NCBI GenBank assembly: GCA_964567755.1
Contig: CAZMNW010000002.1
Span: 1-51,179, forward strand
Direction of reading: 5' to 3'
Length of the DNA stretch: 51,179 bases
From: DASRJW01 sp964567755
Lineage (GTDB): Bacteria; Krumholzibacteriota; Krumholzibacteriia; G020349025
A program made the position numbers and the translations under genes. Below the pieces are notes generated by a model. That model was given only the letters and a program-made list of their open reading frames with translations. It was not told where the DNA came from and searched no databases. Shown here one piece after another: positions 41,964-50,775 of this stretch (positions are counted from its first letter, which is position 1; each line of letters starts with the position of its first letter).

Positions 41964-43922
41964 TTAGCGCAAGCGCACGACGCGCTGTGTGTGACGCTGC
42001 CCTGCGATCTCGGCACGGACGAAATAAACTCCAGCTGGAACGGTGTTCCCGTGCCGATCGGTGCCGTCCCACACCAGAACCGCGCGACCTGGGGAAAGCG
42101 AACCCGCTGCGAGCTCGTGCACCATCCGCCCCGCTGCCGAATACACCCGTACCGACACCTCTTCCGGCCTGGCCAGGTTGAAACGAACTGTCATCGGCCC
42201 GCGCGTCGGGCTCGGTCCTGCACCGAGGAACTCCGTCACGAGATGGTCCGTCTTGTAGGCGATGTTCTGCGTGGTGAGCGGAATCACTCCGGCCCCCACT
42301 TGCTGGTTGTTGTTGACGAGGTCCGCGATCGTCTTGGCGGTCTCGTGTCCGGCCAGAGGCCCGTCGATCAGGTTATCGCAGTAGGTGATGGCCTGCGACA
42401 GCGTCGCCCCGTCCGCGCTCACTACCTGCTGGAGGCCGATGTTCCCCGCCGCCACGTTCAGCAGCAACGCCATGAGCTGCTGCTGCGCCCGCGCCGTCAT
42501 CCCGACGTTCCCCCTCAGGTTGAGGAGTGTCTTGGCCACCTGGAGCTTGTCCTCGCAGGTATCCGATGCCGGCGGCTGGTAGACGACCACCTCGTTGATT
42601 GCGTTCGAGTTGAAGTGGGCCGAGATGAGATCGAGAAGCGAGCACAGTGCAGGCCCGTCGACCTGGGCGCTGCCCGGACCTCCGGTCGCGACCCCGATCT
42701 GGTGCTTCCAGAACCCCGATGGGCGTGGGTTCGCGACGATCGGCACGCACGAGAGCGAGAACTCGGCGGGCTCCGTCTCGCCGCAGTCGATCGCGGCGTG
42801 GATTTCCTCTGCTGCGGCAACGTAGCCCAGGGGCGTGACGAGCGTGACCGTGTACGTCTCTTGCGATGCGAGCCCGGGCACGGTGAAGGCTCCCGCATCG
42901 TCCGTCACGGTAGAGGCGACGAGCATGCCCTCGCCGTCGAAGACGTCTACCTTGACGCCGAGGAGCGGTGTCCCCGGAGAGGGGCACTCCGCGAGGATGT
43001 GCCCGGCCACCGCACCGGCCGGAACCTCCACCGTGACGGTCGCCGTGCACTGGGCGGAGGCGCCGCTTGCGTCGGCGACTGTGAGCGTCACTTCGGTGTT
43101 GCCGAGAGCATACGGGCCGGCCGGCGACTGGGTGATCGTGATCGGATCGCCGTCAGGATCAAAGGAGCCATTGTCAATCGTAGCGTCAGCCGTACAGTTA
43201 GAGCTGGCCGACACGGTTACGTTTCGGCATCTCGCCACGGGTCTGCAGACCAACTGCCCTGCGTTCACGAAAAAGTTGTCATATGCCAGCTTCACCGCTT
43301 GGTCAGTGAAGAGATTGTCGGCAGTAAAGGAGTTGAGGATGAAGTTGACATCCGCGGTCCCAAGGAAGGCGGAAGCTATCGGGACCCAACCTCCCGAGCT
43401 GAAGTAGTAGCCCGTGGCCGTTGCGCCAGCTCTCACCATCCTCAGCTTGCCCGAAAGATTCCCCGTCCCGGTTATCCCCTGAACACCTGCACTCGAGGCA
43501 TCGATAAGGTACACTTCTCGAGGTTGTCCGGGGAAATCAACAAGTGGGTGGCCGAAACTTACGCGCTCGACAAGGAAGTTACCGGCCGGGCCCGCTACGG
43601 ACAGGCCAACTCTCACCCCGTTGGAGTTAGGCCAGTCAATGAGCTGAAAATCGACTTGGATATCAAAATCGCCCCTCAGCCGACATCTGCTGTTATATTG
43701 TTTGGCCAAGAAACTGCCCGATGCGTTCAGAGAAAACGCTATCTCCAGTCTCTGATTGTTTTCAAAGAGTGTTACACCGGACCCCGCCGTGCCGATACTC
43801 CACCGGTCGAGATCCGTGGCATTGTCGTTGAAGTCATCGGACAGGACCGCCTGTGCGTTGGCTGCCCTCGCGGCGAAAGTGCCGACGAGAAGCCAGGCGG
43901 CGATTCTGGTGGCGCAGTTCAT
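41964..43922 (-). CDS. Secreted multidomain protein with FlgD-like C-terminal tail
   Basis: This 652-aa protein has a signal peptide (RIAAWLLVGTFAARAANAQA). First comes a jelly-roll/LamG-like domain (about 25-230: SDDFNDNATDLDRWSIG, GDFDIQVDFQL). An HYR-like Ig module follows (about 230-305: NVTVSASSNC, EVTLTVADASGASAQCTATV), then a carboxypeptidase-regulatory-like module (VAGHILAECPSPGTPLLGVKVDV). Next is a conserved helical segment with GFWKHQIG, CSLLDLISAHFN and ARAQQQLMALLLNVAAGNIG. It ends in a FlgD/sorting-like Ig tail (VRVYSAAGRMVHEL, LVWDGTDRHGNTVPAGVYFVRA). Its N-terminal third is visibly less GC-rich than its neighbours, suggesting a mosaic origin. No catalytic motif is seen; adhesion or display is the likeliest role. 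Confidence 0.8.
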   Translation of the reverse strand: MNCATRIAAWLLVGTFAARAANAQAVLSDDFNDNATDLDRWSIGTAGSGVTLFENNQRLEIAFSLNASGSFLAKQYNSRCRLRGDFDIQVDFQLIDWPNSNGVRVGLSVAGPAGNFLVERVSFGHPLVDFPGQPREVYLIDASSAGVQGITGTGNLSGKLRMVRAGATATGYYFSSGGWVPIASAFLGTADVNFILNSFTADNLFTDQAVKLAYDNFFVNAGQLVCRPVARCRNVTVSASSNCTADATIDNGSFDPDGDPITITQSPAGPYALGNTEVTLTVADASGASAQCTATVTVEVPAGAVAGHILAECPSPGTPLLGVKVDVFDGEGMLVASTVTDDAGAFTVPGLASQETYTVTLVTPLGYVAAAEEIHAAIDCGETEPAEFSLSCVPIVANPRPSGFWKHQIGVATGGPGSAQVDGPALCSLLDLISAHFNSNAINEVVVYQPPASDTCEDKLQVAKTLLNLRGNVGMTARAQQQLMALLLNVAAGNIGLQQVVSADGATLSQAITYCDNLIDGPLAGHETAKTIADLVNNNQQVGAGVIPLTTQNIAYKTDHLVTEFLGAGPSPTRGPMTVRFNLARPEEVSVRVYSAAGRMVHELAAGSLSPGRAVLVWDGTDRHGNTVPAGVYFVRAEIAGQRHTQRVVRLR

Positions 43923-44117
43923 CTTCAGCTCCTAGCTCGGCTTCTATTCTGCCGAATTTTGCCCTGACCTCTGTCTGCCTGCCTGCGCGGAAGGGCACCG
44001 CGCAGCAACCGACAATTCATCTCCCCGGGACCGTTCCTCCGGGCAAGTGCCCGCTCCTTCGTGGTCCTCTAGCATTCACAACGGTTCTGCCTCGCTCCTC
44101 GCGGCACGACTGACTTC

Positions 44118-45092
44118 CTACCTCCAGTCCGCGAAGATGCCCGTGCGCTGCAGCATGGTTCGGGTGCCGGTGTCGATCTCGCGTTTCACCAGGCTGAACT
44201 GGCCGCTCGTTTCCTGGTAGGCGATGAACTCGCCGTCGGGCGAGAACGAGGGATGGCGGCCATTCGTGATTGCGAGTTGCGGTGGCACCAAGGGTGTCGT
44301 GACGTCGAAGAAATAGAGATCCCGAGGTGCAGCGCCGGTGACTCCTGGTGGAGCAACTGTGAGGGCGAGCACCGTCGCGCGGCTGCCCGTACCCCAATCG
44401 ATTGTGCTGGCACCGAATTGCTGAACGTCCGTGCCCACGCCGGTCGCCCGCGCGACAACGACGATGAACCGCGGCGACAAACCCACGGGACCGCGGCTGA
44501 CTGTGAGCGCGAGCTGGGTCCCATCGGGGCTCCAGGCGAGACCGTGGAACGAGTAACCCGCGAGTTCGCTGTACAGGAACTGCGGACAGGGGCCCCCACC
44601 CGGGAACGGGCAGCCAACAGCCGGAATGATGAGCACGGCGGGGCCGGTCCCAGTTGTGCCTCCGTTGAGTACCGCGATCTCGTCTCCAAGTGGTGACCAC
44701 TTCGGCTGATCGCAGTTTCCGCCACAGTCGGTGAGGGTCAGCAAGAGCCGGTTGTTAGTGCCGCTACCACTCGGCGAGACATCGACTCGGTAAATGTTCG
44801 AGTTGCCCACGCCGCGGTAGGCGATGGCCGCGCCGGTCGGTTCCCAGCTCGGAAACCACAGGGCCGGTGTGCCCGAATCGGGACACAGTACGGTGACAGC
44901 GTTGCTGCCGTCCGTCGCCATGATGCGAATACAAGTGCCCTTATTATTCACATCCTGTGAGAAGGCAATGTCCCTAGGGCCGCCCCCACTCGGCGGCGGC
45001 TTGCGCAGCGTCACCGACGCCGGCTGTTCGCAGCCGAGAGCTGCGACGATGCCCAGCACGACAGGTCGTGTGAGCTTTGCCCAGATCTTCAT
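44118..45092 (-). CDS. PD40-repeat beta-propeller lipoprotein, copy 3 (diverged)
   Basis: This 324-aa protein shares the plan of copies 1 and 2: lipobox AALGC with Cys21, KPPPSGGG linker, PD40 blades (FPSWEPTGAAIAY, QPKWSPLGDEIAV, GLAWSPDGTQLAL, HPSFSPDGEFIAYQE) and the end-motif VKREIDTGTRTMLQ. It lacks the terminal NWRKP. The Cys-containing loop is kept (CPFPGGGPCP). It is clearly older in divergence than the copy 1/copy 2 pair. It is divergent from the kinase array, with 433 bases between. Confidence 0.85.
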   Translation of the reverse strand: MKIWAKLTRPVVLGIVAALGCEQPASVTLRKPPPSGGGPRDIAFSQDVNNKGTCIRIMATDGSNAVTVLCPDSGTPALWFPSWEPTGAAIAYRGVGNSNIYRVDVSPSGSGTNNRLLLTLTDCGGNCDQPKWSPLGDEIAVLNGGTTGTGPAVLIIPAVGCPFPGGGPCPQFLYSELAGYSFHGLAWSPDGTQLALTVSRGPVGLSPRFIVVVARATGVGTDVQQFGASTIDWGTGSRATVLALTVAPPGVTGAAPRDLYFFDVTTPLVPPQLAITNGRHPSFSPDGEFIAYQETSGQFSLVKREIDTGTRTMLQRTGIFADWR

Positions 45093-45525
45093 GACTCCTC
45101 CTTGCCAAGATCGTCGTTGCTAGCGGCAACGGCTGGCCTCGGCGTCGAACTAGGAAACGTCGGTCGCCCCACGAGCGAACGTGCTTTCGCTTCCGACAAA
45201 CCAAACGCCGACCGCGAGTCGAACCGCACACGGTTCGAGCTCGCCAACGTCGTGGGGGTCGGCCTGCCGACCCCTCGATTGCTGCTCCGGGACGGCTTCC
45301 CATGGGCTGGCGTCCCGGTGCAGACGTGATCGCATCTCTCTTTGTAGGTGCGCGAGAACGATGGGATTTGGCCAAGCCTTGGCAGAATCCAGTATTCCTA
45401 CTGAGTTTTTGCTTCGGACAGACGTGGCAATGGACGATAATCGCCCGGATTCTTCTCCTGGGGCCAGCGTGCGCCCGCACTGGCGTGATCGGAAGCAATC
45501 CCCGTATTCTCACGGAGGTGAGCTG
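45093..45525. other. Intergenic region between divergent lipoprotein and kinase genes, with two inverted repeats
   Basis: No gene is supported here, although the kinase frame is open back to 45181. Two perfect inverted repeats are visible: GGGGTCGGC-CT-GCCGACCCC at 45255-45274, and CCGGGACG...CGTCCCGG at 45287-45318 enclosing CCCATGGG. Neither is followed by a T-run. They could be operators or RNA structure controlling the kinase array. Confidence 0.45.
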
Positions 45526-48228
45526 ATGGATCCGACACGCGAATCGCGGGCTGAGGAACTCTTCGCCGAGGCCATCGAGCTTCCGGAGGCGGAGCGGCTG
45601 GCTTTCCTGGACGAGCGCTGCGACGATCCGGAGCTCCGCGTTCGCGTCGACTCGCTGCTACGCGCCCATGCCGGTGGCGGCGATATCTTCCGAACCCAGG
45701 ATCTCCAGAAGCAAATCCGCGAGTTCCTGGGTTCTGTCTCCGAAGATCCTGCGGGGCGCCGGATCTCCCATTACCGGATTGTCGAGCGTCTCGGCGCCGG
45801 CGGCATGGGCGAAGTCTTTCGCGCTCGCGACGAGCACCTTCCACGCGACGTCGCCATCAAGATCCTGCCCGCCGGCACCTTCGCCGACGACCAGGCGCGC
45901 AAGCGCTTCCGGAAGGAAGCGGAAGCGCTCTCGCGCCTCAATCATCCTCACATCGCCACCATCTACGATTTCGATACTCAGGACGGTCTGGACTTCCTGG
46001 TCATGGAGTTCGTGGAAGGCAAGACCTTGGGGCATCGGATGCGGGAAGAAAGGCTCCCGCCCGACGAGCAGCTGCGCATCGCGAGCGAGATCGCCGAAGC
46101 GCTCGACGAAGCCCATCACCATGGCATCGTGCATCGCGATCTCAAGCCTGGGAACGTTGGACTCACGCGCAAGGGGAAGATCAAGCTGCTCGACTTCGGG
46201 CTGGCCAGGGTGTCAGGACCCTCCACCGATTCTCTCACCACCGTAACCTTGACAGGCACTCCGGCCTTCGCCGGCACCCTGCCCTACATGGCGCCAGAAC
46301 AGCTCCGTGGCGCCACACCCGACCATCGCTCCGACCTGTATGCCCTCGGCGTCGTGCTCTACGAGATGGCCACCGGCCGGCGCCCTTTCGAGCGCGAGCC
46401 CGCGACCGCTCTCATCGACGACGTCATGCACCGACCACCGTCACCGCCAAGTCAGCTGCAACCCGACCTGCTCCCCGGGCTCGAGCCACTCATCCTCAAC
46501 TGTCTCGAGAAGGACCCCGCAGTTCGCTACCAATCGGCGCAGGAGGTCCTCGCTGATCTGCGCCGTATCGGCGCTCCAACGCATGGCTTCGGCCACGTAC
46601 GAAGACGTGGAGTCATGCGCCGGCTTGCGCGACGCCGAGTGGTCGCCGTGGCCGGTGGCGTCATCCTTGTCGGTGCAGCCATGGCCGCTCTCGTCGGCTT
46701 CAATGTCGGCGGCCTGCGCGACAATTTCTTCGGGCCGGCGGCGCCCGGTCCGATCGCCTCGATCGTCGCACTCCCGAGCGAGGTCTTCGCCACCCCGGAC
46801 GATGCCTACCTCACCGACGCCGTGCCGCGGACTCTCTCTACGTATCTCAACCAGGTGGAAGGTCTGGAAACCAAGATGCCCCCGACGAGCTTCGAAGTGG
46901 AGAGGCTCGGTCGCGACCTGGAGAAGATCGCCAGAATCTATGCCGTCAGTGCGCTCGTGGTTTCCACGGTGACTGCTCGTTCCAACCAGTTCACCCTCAA
47001 CTTGCAGCTGGTGGAAGCGCAAACGCGTCGACTTCTCTGGAGCCACGAGTACGACGGCTCGCAGCAGGAGTTCCTCGAGCTCGTGCGCGCGGGAGCCGAG
47101 GGGTTGCGCGAAGCCATTCGGCCTTTGGCCGCACGGTTACCCGCAGTCTCCGCTCACTCCGAGCCTGAGATTCTCTTCCAGCGCGGGCTGTATCACTCGA
47201 ACCGCTACAACAACCAACGCGATCCGGAAGATCTCGAACGTGCCAAGACTGCCTTTCAGAAGGTGTTGGAGCTCGACCCACGGCGCGCCGATGCAGCGGC
47301 AGAGATCAGTAACCTCTACGGGTACGAGTACGAGTTCGGTTCGAACAATAATGCTCTCGAAGAGATCAAGACCTGGGCCCTGCGTGCCACGGAGATCGAC
47401 CCGCTCAATGCCATTGCAACCGGTACGCTATCTGCCTATGAGTTCTATTCCGGGAATTATCAGAGTGGTCTGAGGATCGCTCTTCGCTCCGTTGCTCTCG
47501 CCCCGAGAAACGCATTGTTGCAGAACGGTCTTGCCGATGTCATTTGCCACGGTTCCATCCGGCTTGGCCTTGAGGGGTATGTGATGGCGGCGCGATTGGA
47601 TCCGCTGTACACCTATCCACCGTTGAACCTGGCTCATGTGCACGGCTTGCTCGGTCGATCGAACCAAGCACTGGCTGTCATCGATGGCGTCCTCGATCTC
47701 GAGCCTGACATGCCCTTTGGGCTGATCATTCGAGCGACGCAACTCATTCTCCTGGGTCGAACGGGCGAAGCATCCTCCATCGTGCAACAGCTCGAGGCGC
47801 CAGCTGGAGGTGGACAACTGGCTCCTGGGTCCCTGCAGTCCGTGCGGGCTCTTCTCGCCGTGCAAACGAGTTCCTCGCCCATTGAAGTCGACAGTCTTCT
47901 GTCGTGGGGCCAGAACTTATTCTTCTTGCGCGAGCTGCTCACGATGCTCGCAGCCAGACGTGGCGAGATTGATCTCGCGTTCTCGGCGCTCTCCTCACCG
48001 AGCGACTCCTCGAAAGTTCCTCCATACGACTGGCTCATGCTCTGCCCAGACTTGCAGCCATTGGGCGGCGATCCTCGTTTCGCGCAGGTTGCGACCAAAT
48101 CGAGACAACACTTCGAGGCGATGCTCGCCATCTTCGACGAGGCGCGCGGTCGCGGTGAGTTCCCGACATACCTCGAAAAACCACTGTCCGATCTCCTCGC
48201 CGACCTCCGCATGCCCGCGCGCGACTGA
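45526..48228 (+). CDS. Receptor-type Ser/Thr protein kinase with TolB-like and TPR regions, copy 1
   Basis: This 900-aa protein has an N-terminal helical segment (1-75: ESRAEELFAEAIELPEAERL) found in front of many such kinases. The Hanks-type kinase domain follows: LGAGGMGEVFRARDEH (89-104), Lys112, HRDLKPGN (203-210), DFG (223-225), PYMAPEQLRG. One transmembrane helix lies at about 371-391. A TolB/FlgO-like domain comes next (SIVALPSEVF, YLTDAVPRTLSTYLNQVEG, NLQLVEAQTRRLLWSHEYDG), then TPR-like helices. All catalytic residues are present. GGAGG before the ATG at 45526 fixes the start. The TolB-like and TPR part should lie outside the cytoplasm, as the likely sensor. Confidence 0.9.
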   Translation: MDPTRESRAEELFAEAIELPEAERLAFLDERCDDPELRVRVDSLLRAHAGGGDIFRTQDLQKQIREFLGSVSEDPAGRRISHYRIVERLGAGGMGEVFRARDEHLPRDVAIKILPAGTFADDQARKRFRKEAEALSRLNHPHIATIYDFDTQDGLDFLVMEFVEGKTLGHRMREERLPPDEQLRIASEIAEALDEAHHHGIVHRDLKPGNVGLTRKGKIKLLDFGLARVSGPSTDSLTTVTLTGTPAFAGTLPYMAPEQLRGATPDHRSDLYALGVVLYEMATGRRPFEREPATALIDDVMHRPPSPPSQLQPDLLPGLEPLILNCLEKDPAVRYQSAQEVLADLRRIGAPTHGFGHVRRRGVMRRLARRRVVAVAGGVILVGAAMAALVGFNVGGLRDNFFGPAAPGPIASIVALPSEVFATPDDAYLTDAVPRTLSTYLNQVEGLETKMPPTSFEVERLGRDLEKIARIYAVSALVVSTVTARSNQFTLNLQLVEAQTRRLLWSHEYDGSQQEFLELVRAGAEGLREAIRPLAARLPAVSAHSEPEILFQRGLYHSNRYNNQRDPEDLERAKTAFQKVLELDPRRADAAAEISNLYGYEYEFGSNNNALEEIKTWALRATEIDPLNAIATGTLSAYEFYSGNYQSGLRIALRSVALAPRNALLQNGLADVICHGSIRLGLEGYVMAARLDPLYTYPPLNLAHVHGLLGRSNQALAVIDGVLDLEPDMPFGLIIRATQLILLGRTGEASSIVQQLEAPAGGGQLAPGSLQSVRALLAVQTSSSPIEVDSLLSWGQNLFFLRELLTMLAARRGEIDLAFSALSSPSDSSKVPPYDWLMLCPDLQPLGGDPRFAQVATKSRQHFEAMLAIFDEARGRGEFPTYLEKPLSDLLADLRMPARD

Positions 48229-48307
48229 GCCCCAAACTCAGGAATGTTCGCAGCTTGCACCCCCTCAAGCACCGGCCTAGACTCACACCCATGCGGAGCC
48301 TGGCTCC

Positions 48308-50764
48308 ATGATCGGCAAGCGCTTCTCCCATTACCGCATCGTCGAGCGTATCGGCGCCGGCGGGATGGGTGAAGTCTACCGCGCCCGCGACGAGCACCTC
48401 CCACGCGATGTCGCCATCAAGATCCTGCCTGCGGGCACCCTTGCCGACGATCAGGCCCGCAAGCGCTTCCGCAAGGAAGCCGAGATGCTCTCGCAGCTCA
48501 ACCATCCGCACATCGCCACCATCTACGACTTCGACACCCACGATGACGTGGACTTCCTGGTCATGGAGTACGTGGAAGGCACGACACTCGCCGAAAAGCT
48601 CCAGGACAGCGCACTGCCCATGGACGAAGTTCTCCGCATCGGGATCGAAATCGCAGAAGCCCTCGACGAGGCCCAACACCGCGGCATCGTGCACCGGGAC
48701 CTCAAGCCGAAGAACATCGGCCTCACGCTCAAAGGCCAAGTGAAGGTTCTCGACTTCGGTCTGGCGCGTGTGCTGAAACCGAGTACCGACGCATCGACGA
48801 CGGAAACTCTGACCGGCGCCACAGGACTCGCGGGAACGCTGCCATACATGGCACCGGAGCAGCTGCGTGGCGCTCCTGCCGATCACAGAAGCGATCTTTA
48901 CGCACTCGGCATCTGCCTCTACGAGATGTGCACCGGCAAGCGGCCGTTCGAACAGGAGCTGGCAAGCGCCCTGATTTCGGACATTCTGAACCTGGCACCC
49001 CCGCCGCCGCGGCGATGCAACCCCGACCTTCCGCGGGCGCTCGAGTACGTGATTCTCCAGTCCCTGGAGAAAGATCCGGGACGGCGTTACCAGTCGGCTC
49101 ATGATCTGATCCGCGATCTCAATCGATCGCGGACGTCATCCTTGGGTGTTGCAAGAGCGAAGCGGGCCCTCGGGCGCCGGTGGCCGTTGGCACTCGCCAG
49201 CGGTGCTTTCGCTCTGCTCGCAGCCGCTGCGGTTCTGAACATCGGAGGCCTCCGGGACCGGTTGTTGGGTCGGACTGAAATCGGTTTGGTGGAATCAGTG
49301 GTGGCGCTTCCGAGCGAGGTGGTAGCCGGGAAAGACGATCAGTTTCTCACCGACGCGATCCCGCGGACGCTGTCGACCTATCTGGCACAGGTGGAGGGGT
49401 TGGACACGAGGATGCCGCCAACAAGCGTGGAGTTTGAAAGAGTGGGCGGGGATTTGGACAAGATCGCGAAGGCGTACGGGGTGGGAGCGTTCGTGGTGTC
49501 GAGCGTAACTGTGCGATCGGACCGGCTGGTGGTGAATCTGCAGTTGGTGGAGGCGCGGACGCGACGACTGATCTGGAGCCAGGAATACGACGGCGAGCGG
49601 GAGCGATTCTTGGAGCTGGTACGGGAAGCAGCTGAAGGTTTGCGCCGGGCGGTCCGCCCCGCAGCAGCACCATTGCGGGCGGTCGCGTCCAGCTCCGAGC
49701 CAGAAATCCTCTTCCAGCGTGCTTTGTACCACTCGAACCGCTACAACAACCATTACGACCCGAGCGACTTCGAGAGCGCCTACTCCGCCTATCAACAGGT
49801 CCTACGACTCGACCCGAAGCGTGCCGACGCGGCGGCGGCAATCGGCATGCTACACATCTACAAGTACGAATCGGGCGCCGAGGAAGCCGCAGCGGATATC
49901 GAACTCTGGGCGCGTCGGGCCCTGGAAATCGACACTCGGAACGCCAAGGCGTGGGCGCTCCTGACGTACTGGGAACGCTACGTTCGAGGGGACGTCGAAG
50001 CCGCCTTCATCCCTGGTCTGCGCGCTGGAACGTTCGGGCCCGAAGATGCGGTCTGCCAGATCGGACTCGGCATCCCACTCGAGGCGAGCTCTCTGCGACT
50101 CTCTTATGAGTGCATGTCGCTGGCGTCACGCCTCGACCCGCTTTACGTGCATCCGCTCCTGGGACTTGCCGAGTCCTTGGGTCCCATGGGACGAGCGTTG
50201 GAGGGTCTGGCATTGGTCGATCAAGGGCTCGAGTTGGAGCGCAACATGGCCAGGGCCTTGCAAGATCGAGCGATCTTGCTCGCTCTGCTCGGTCGAGACC
50301 GGGATGCTCTCGCAGTTCTGGAAGAGTTGGCGTCGGCTGAAATCGATCCTGAGGCCTTTGGGGCAGTGCGGGCGCTCGTTCTCGCCCAAACCGCAGATCA
50401 TGAAAAATGGTGGCCCGCAGTGCAGCAAGCATTGGAGTGGGATCAAGGTGATATGGGCGGGTTCAAGATTCACCTCATCACAGTTTTGGCCCGCCGGGGC
50501 GAAGCCGACGCCGCCTTCGAGATCCTCGGACGAAAGTCTTCCGCTGCGGTCGAATGGGCCTACGACTGGCTCATGCTCTCCCCCGATCTGGAAACGCTGC
50601 GACACGACATCCGTTTCGGTCCCATCGCTTCCGCTTCGCGGTCCCAATTCGAGCGCATGCTGGCGCATGTGAACGAGGCGCGTGTTCGCGGCGAGTTTCC
50701 CGAGTACCTCGAGGAGCCGCTCGCCAAACTCCTCGCCGATCTCGGCATGTCCCATCTCCGATAG
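48308..50764 (+). CDS. Receptor-type Ser/Thr protein kinase with TolB-like and TPR regions, copy 2
   Basis: This 818-aa tandem paralogue of copy 1 lacks the N-terminal helical segment and begins almost directly with the kinase domain (FSHYRIVERIGAGGMGEVY). Lys38, HRDLKPKN (130-137) and DFG (150-152) are intact. The transmembrane helix is at about 292-312. The TolB-like domain follows (SVVALPSEVVAGKDDQFL, LDTRMPPTSVEFERVG, LQLVEARTRRLIWSQEYDGE), then a TPR-like region (FQRALYHSNRYNNHYDPSDF). It lies 79 bases after copy 1 and 11 bases before copy 3. The kinase halves are far more alike than the sensor halves, suggesting conversion or relaxed divergence of sensing. Confidence 0.9.
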   Translation: MIGKRFSHYRIVERIGAGGMGEVYRARDEHLPRDVAIKILPAGTLADDQARKRFRKEAEMLSQLNHPHIATIYDFDTHDDVDFLVMEYVEGTTLAEKLQDSALPMDEVLRIGIEIAEALDEAQHRGIVHRDLKPKNIGLTLKGQVKVLDFGLARVLKPSTDASTTETLTGATGLAGTLPYMAPEQLRGAPADHRSDLYALGICLYEMCTGKRPFEQELASALISDILNLAPPPPRRCNPDLPRALEYVILQSLEKDPGRRYQSAHDLIRDLNRSRTSSLGVARAKRALGRRWPLALASGAFALLAAAAVLNIGGLRDRLLGRTEIGLVESVVALPSEVVAGKDDQFLTDAIPRTLSTYLAQVEGLDTRMPPTSVEFERVGGDLDKIAKAYGVGAFVVSSVTVRSDRLVVNLQLVEARTRRLIWSQEYDGERERFLELVREAAEGLRRAVRPAAAPLRAVASSSEPEILFQRALYHSNRYNNHYDPSDFESAYSAYQQVLRLDPKRADAAAAIGMLHIYKYESGAEEAAADIELWARRALEIDTRNAKAWALLTYWERYVRGDVEAAFIPGLRAGTFGPEDAVCQIGLGIPLEASSLRLSYECMSLASRLDPLYVHPLLGLAESLGPMGRALEGLALVDQGLELERNMARALQDRAILLALLGRDRDALAVLEELASAEIDPEAFGAVRALVLAQTADHEKWWPAVQQALEWDQGDMGGFKIHLITVLARRGEADAAFEILGRKSSAAVEWAYDWLMLSPDLETLRHDIRFGPIASASRSQFERMLAHVNEARVRGEFPEYLEEPLAKLLADLGMSHLR

Positions 50765-50775
50765 CTGGAGTTGTC

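Noticed and set aside
43923..44117. Another PD40 remnant between the 652-aa gene and copy 3
   Set aside because: No blade or C-terminal motif is readable in any frame of this gap.
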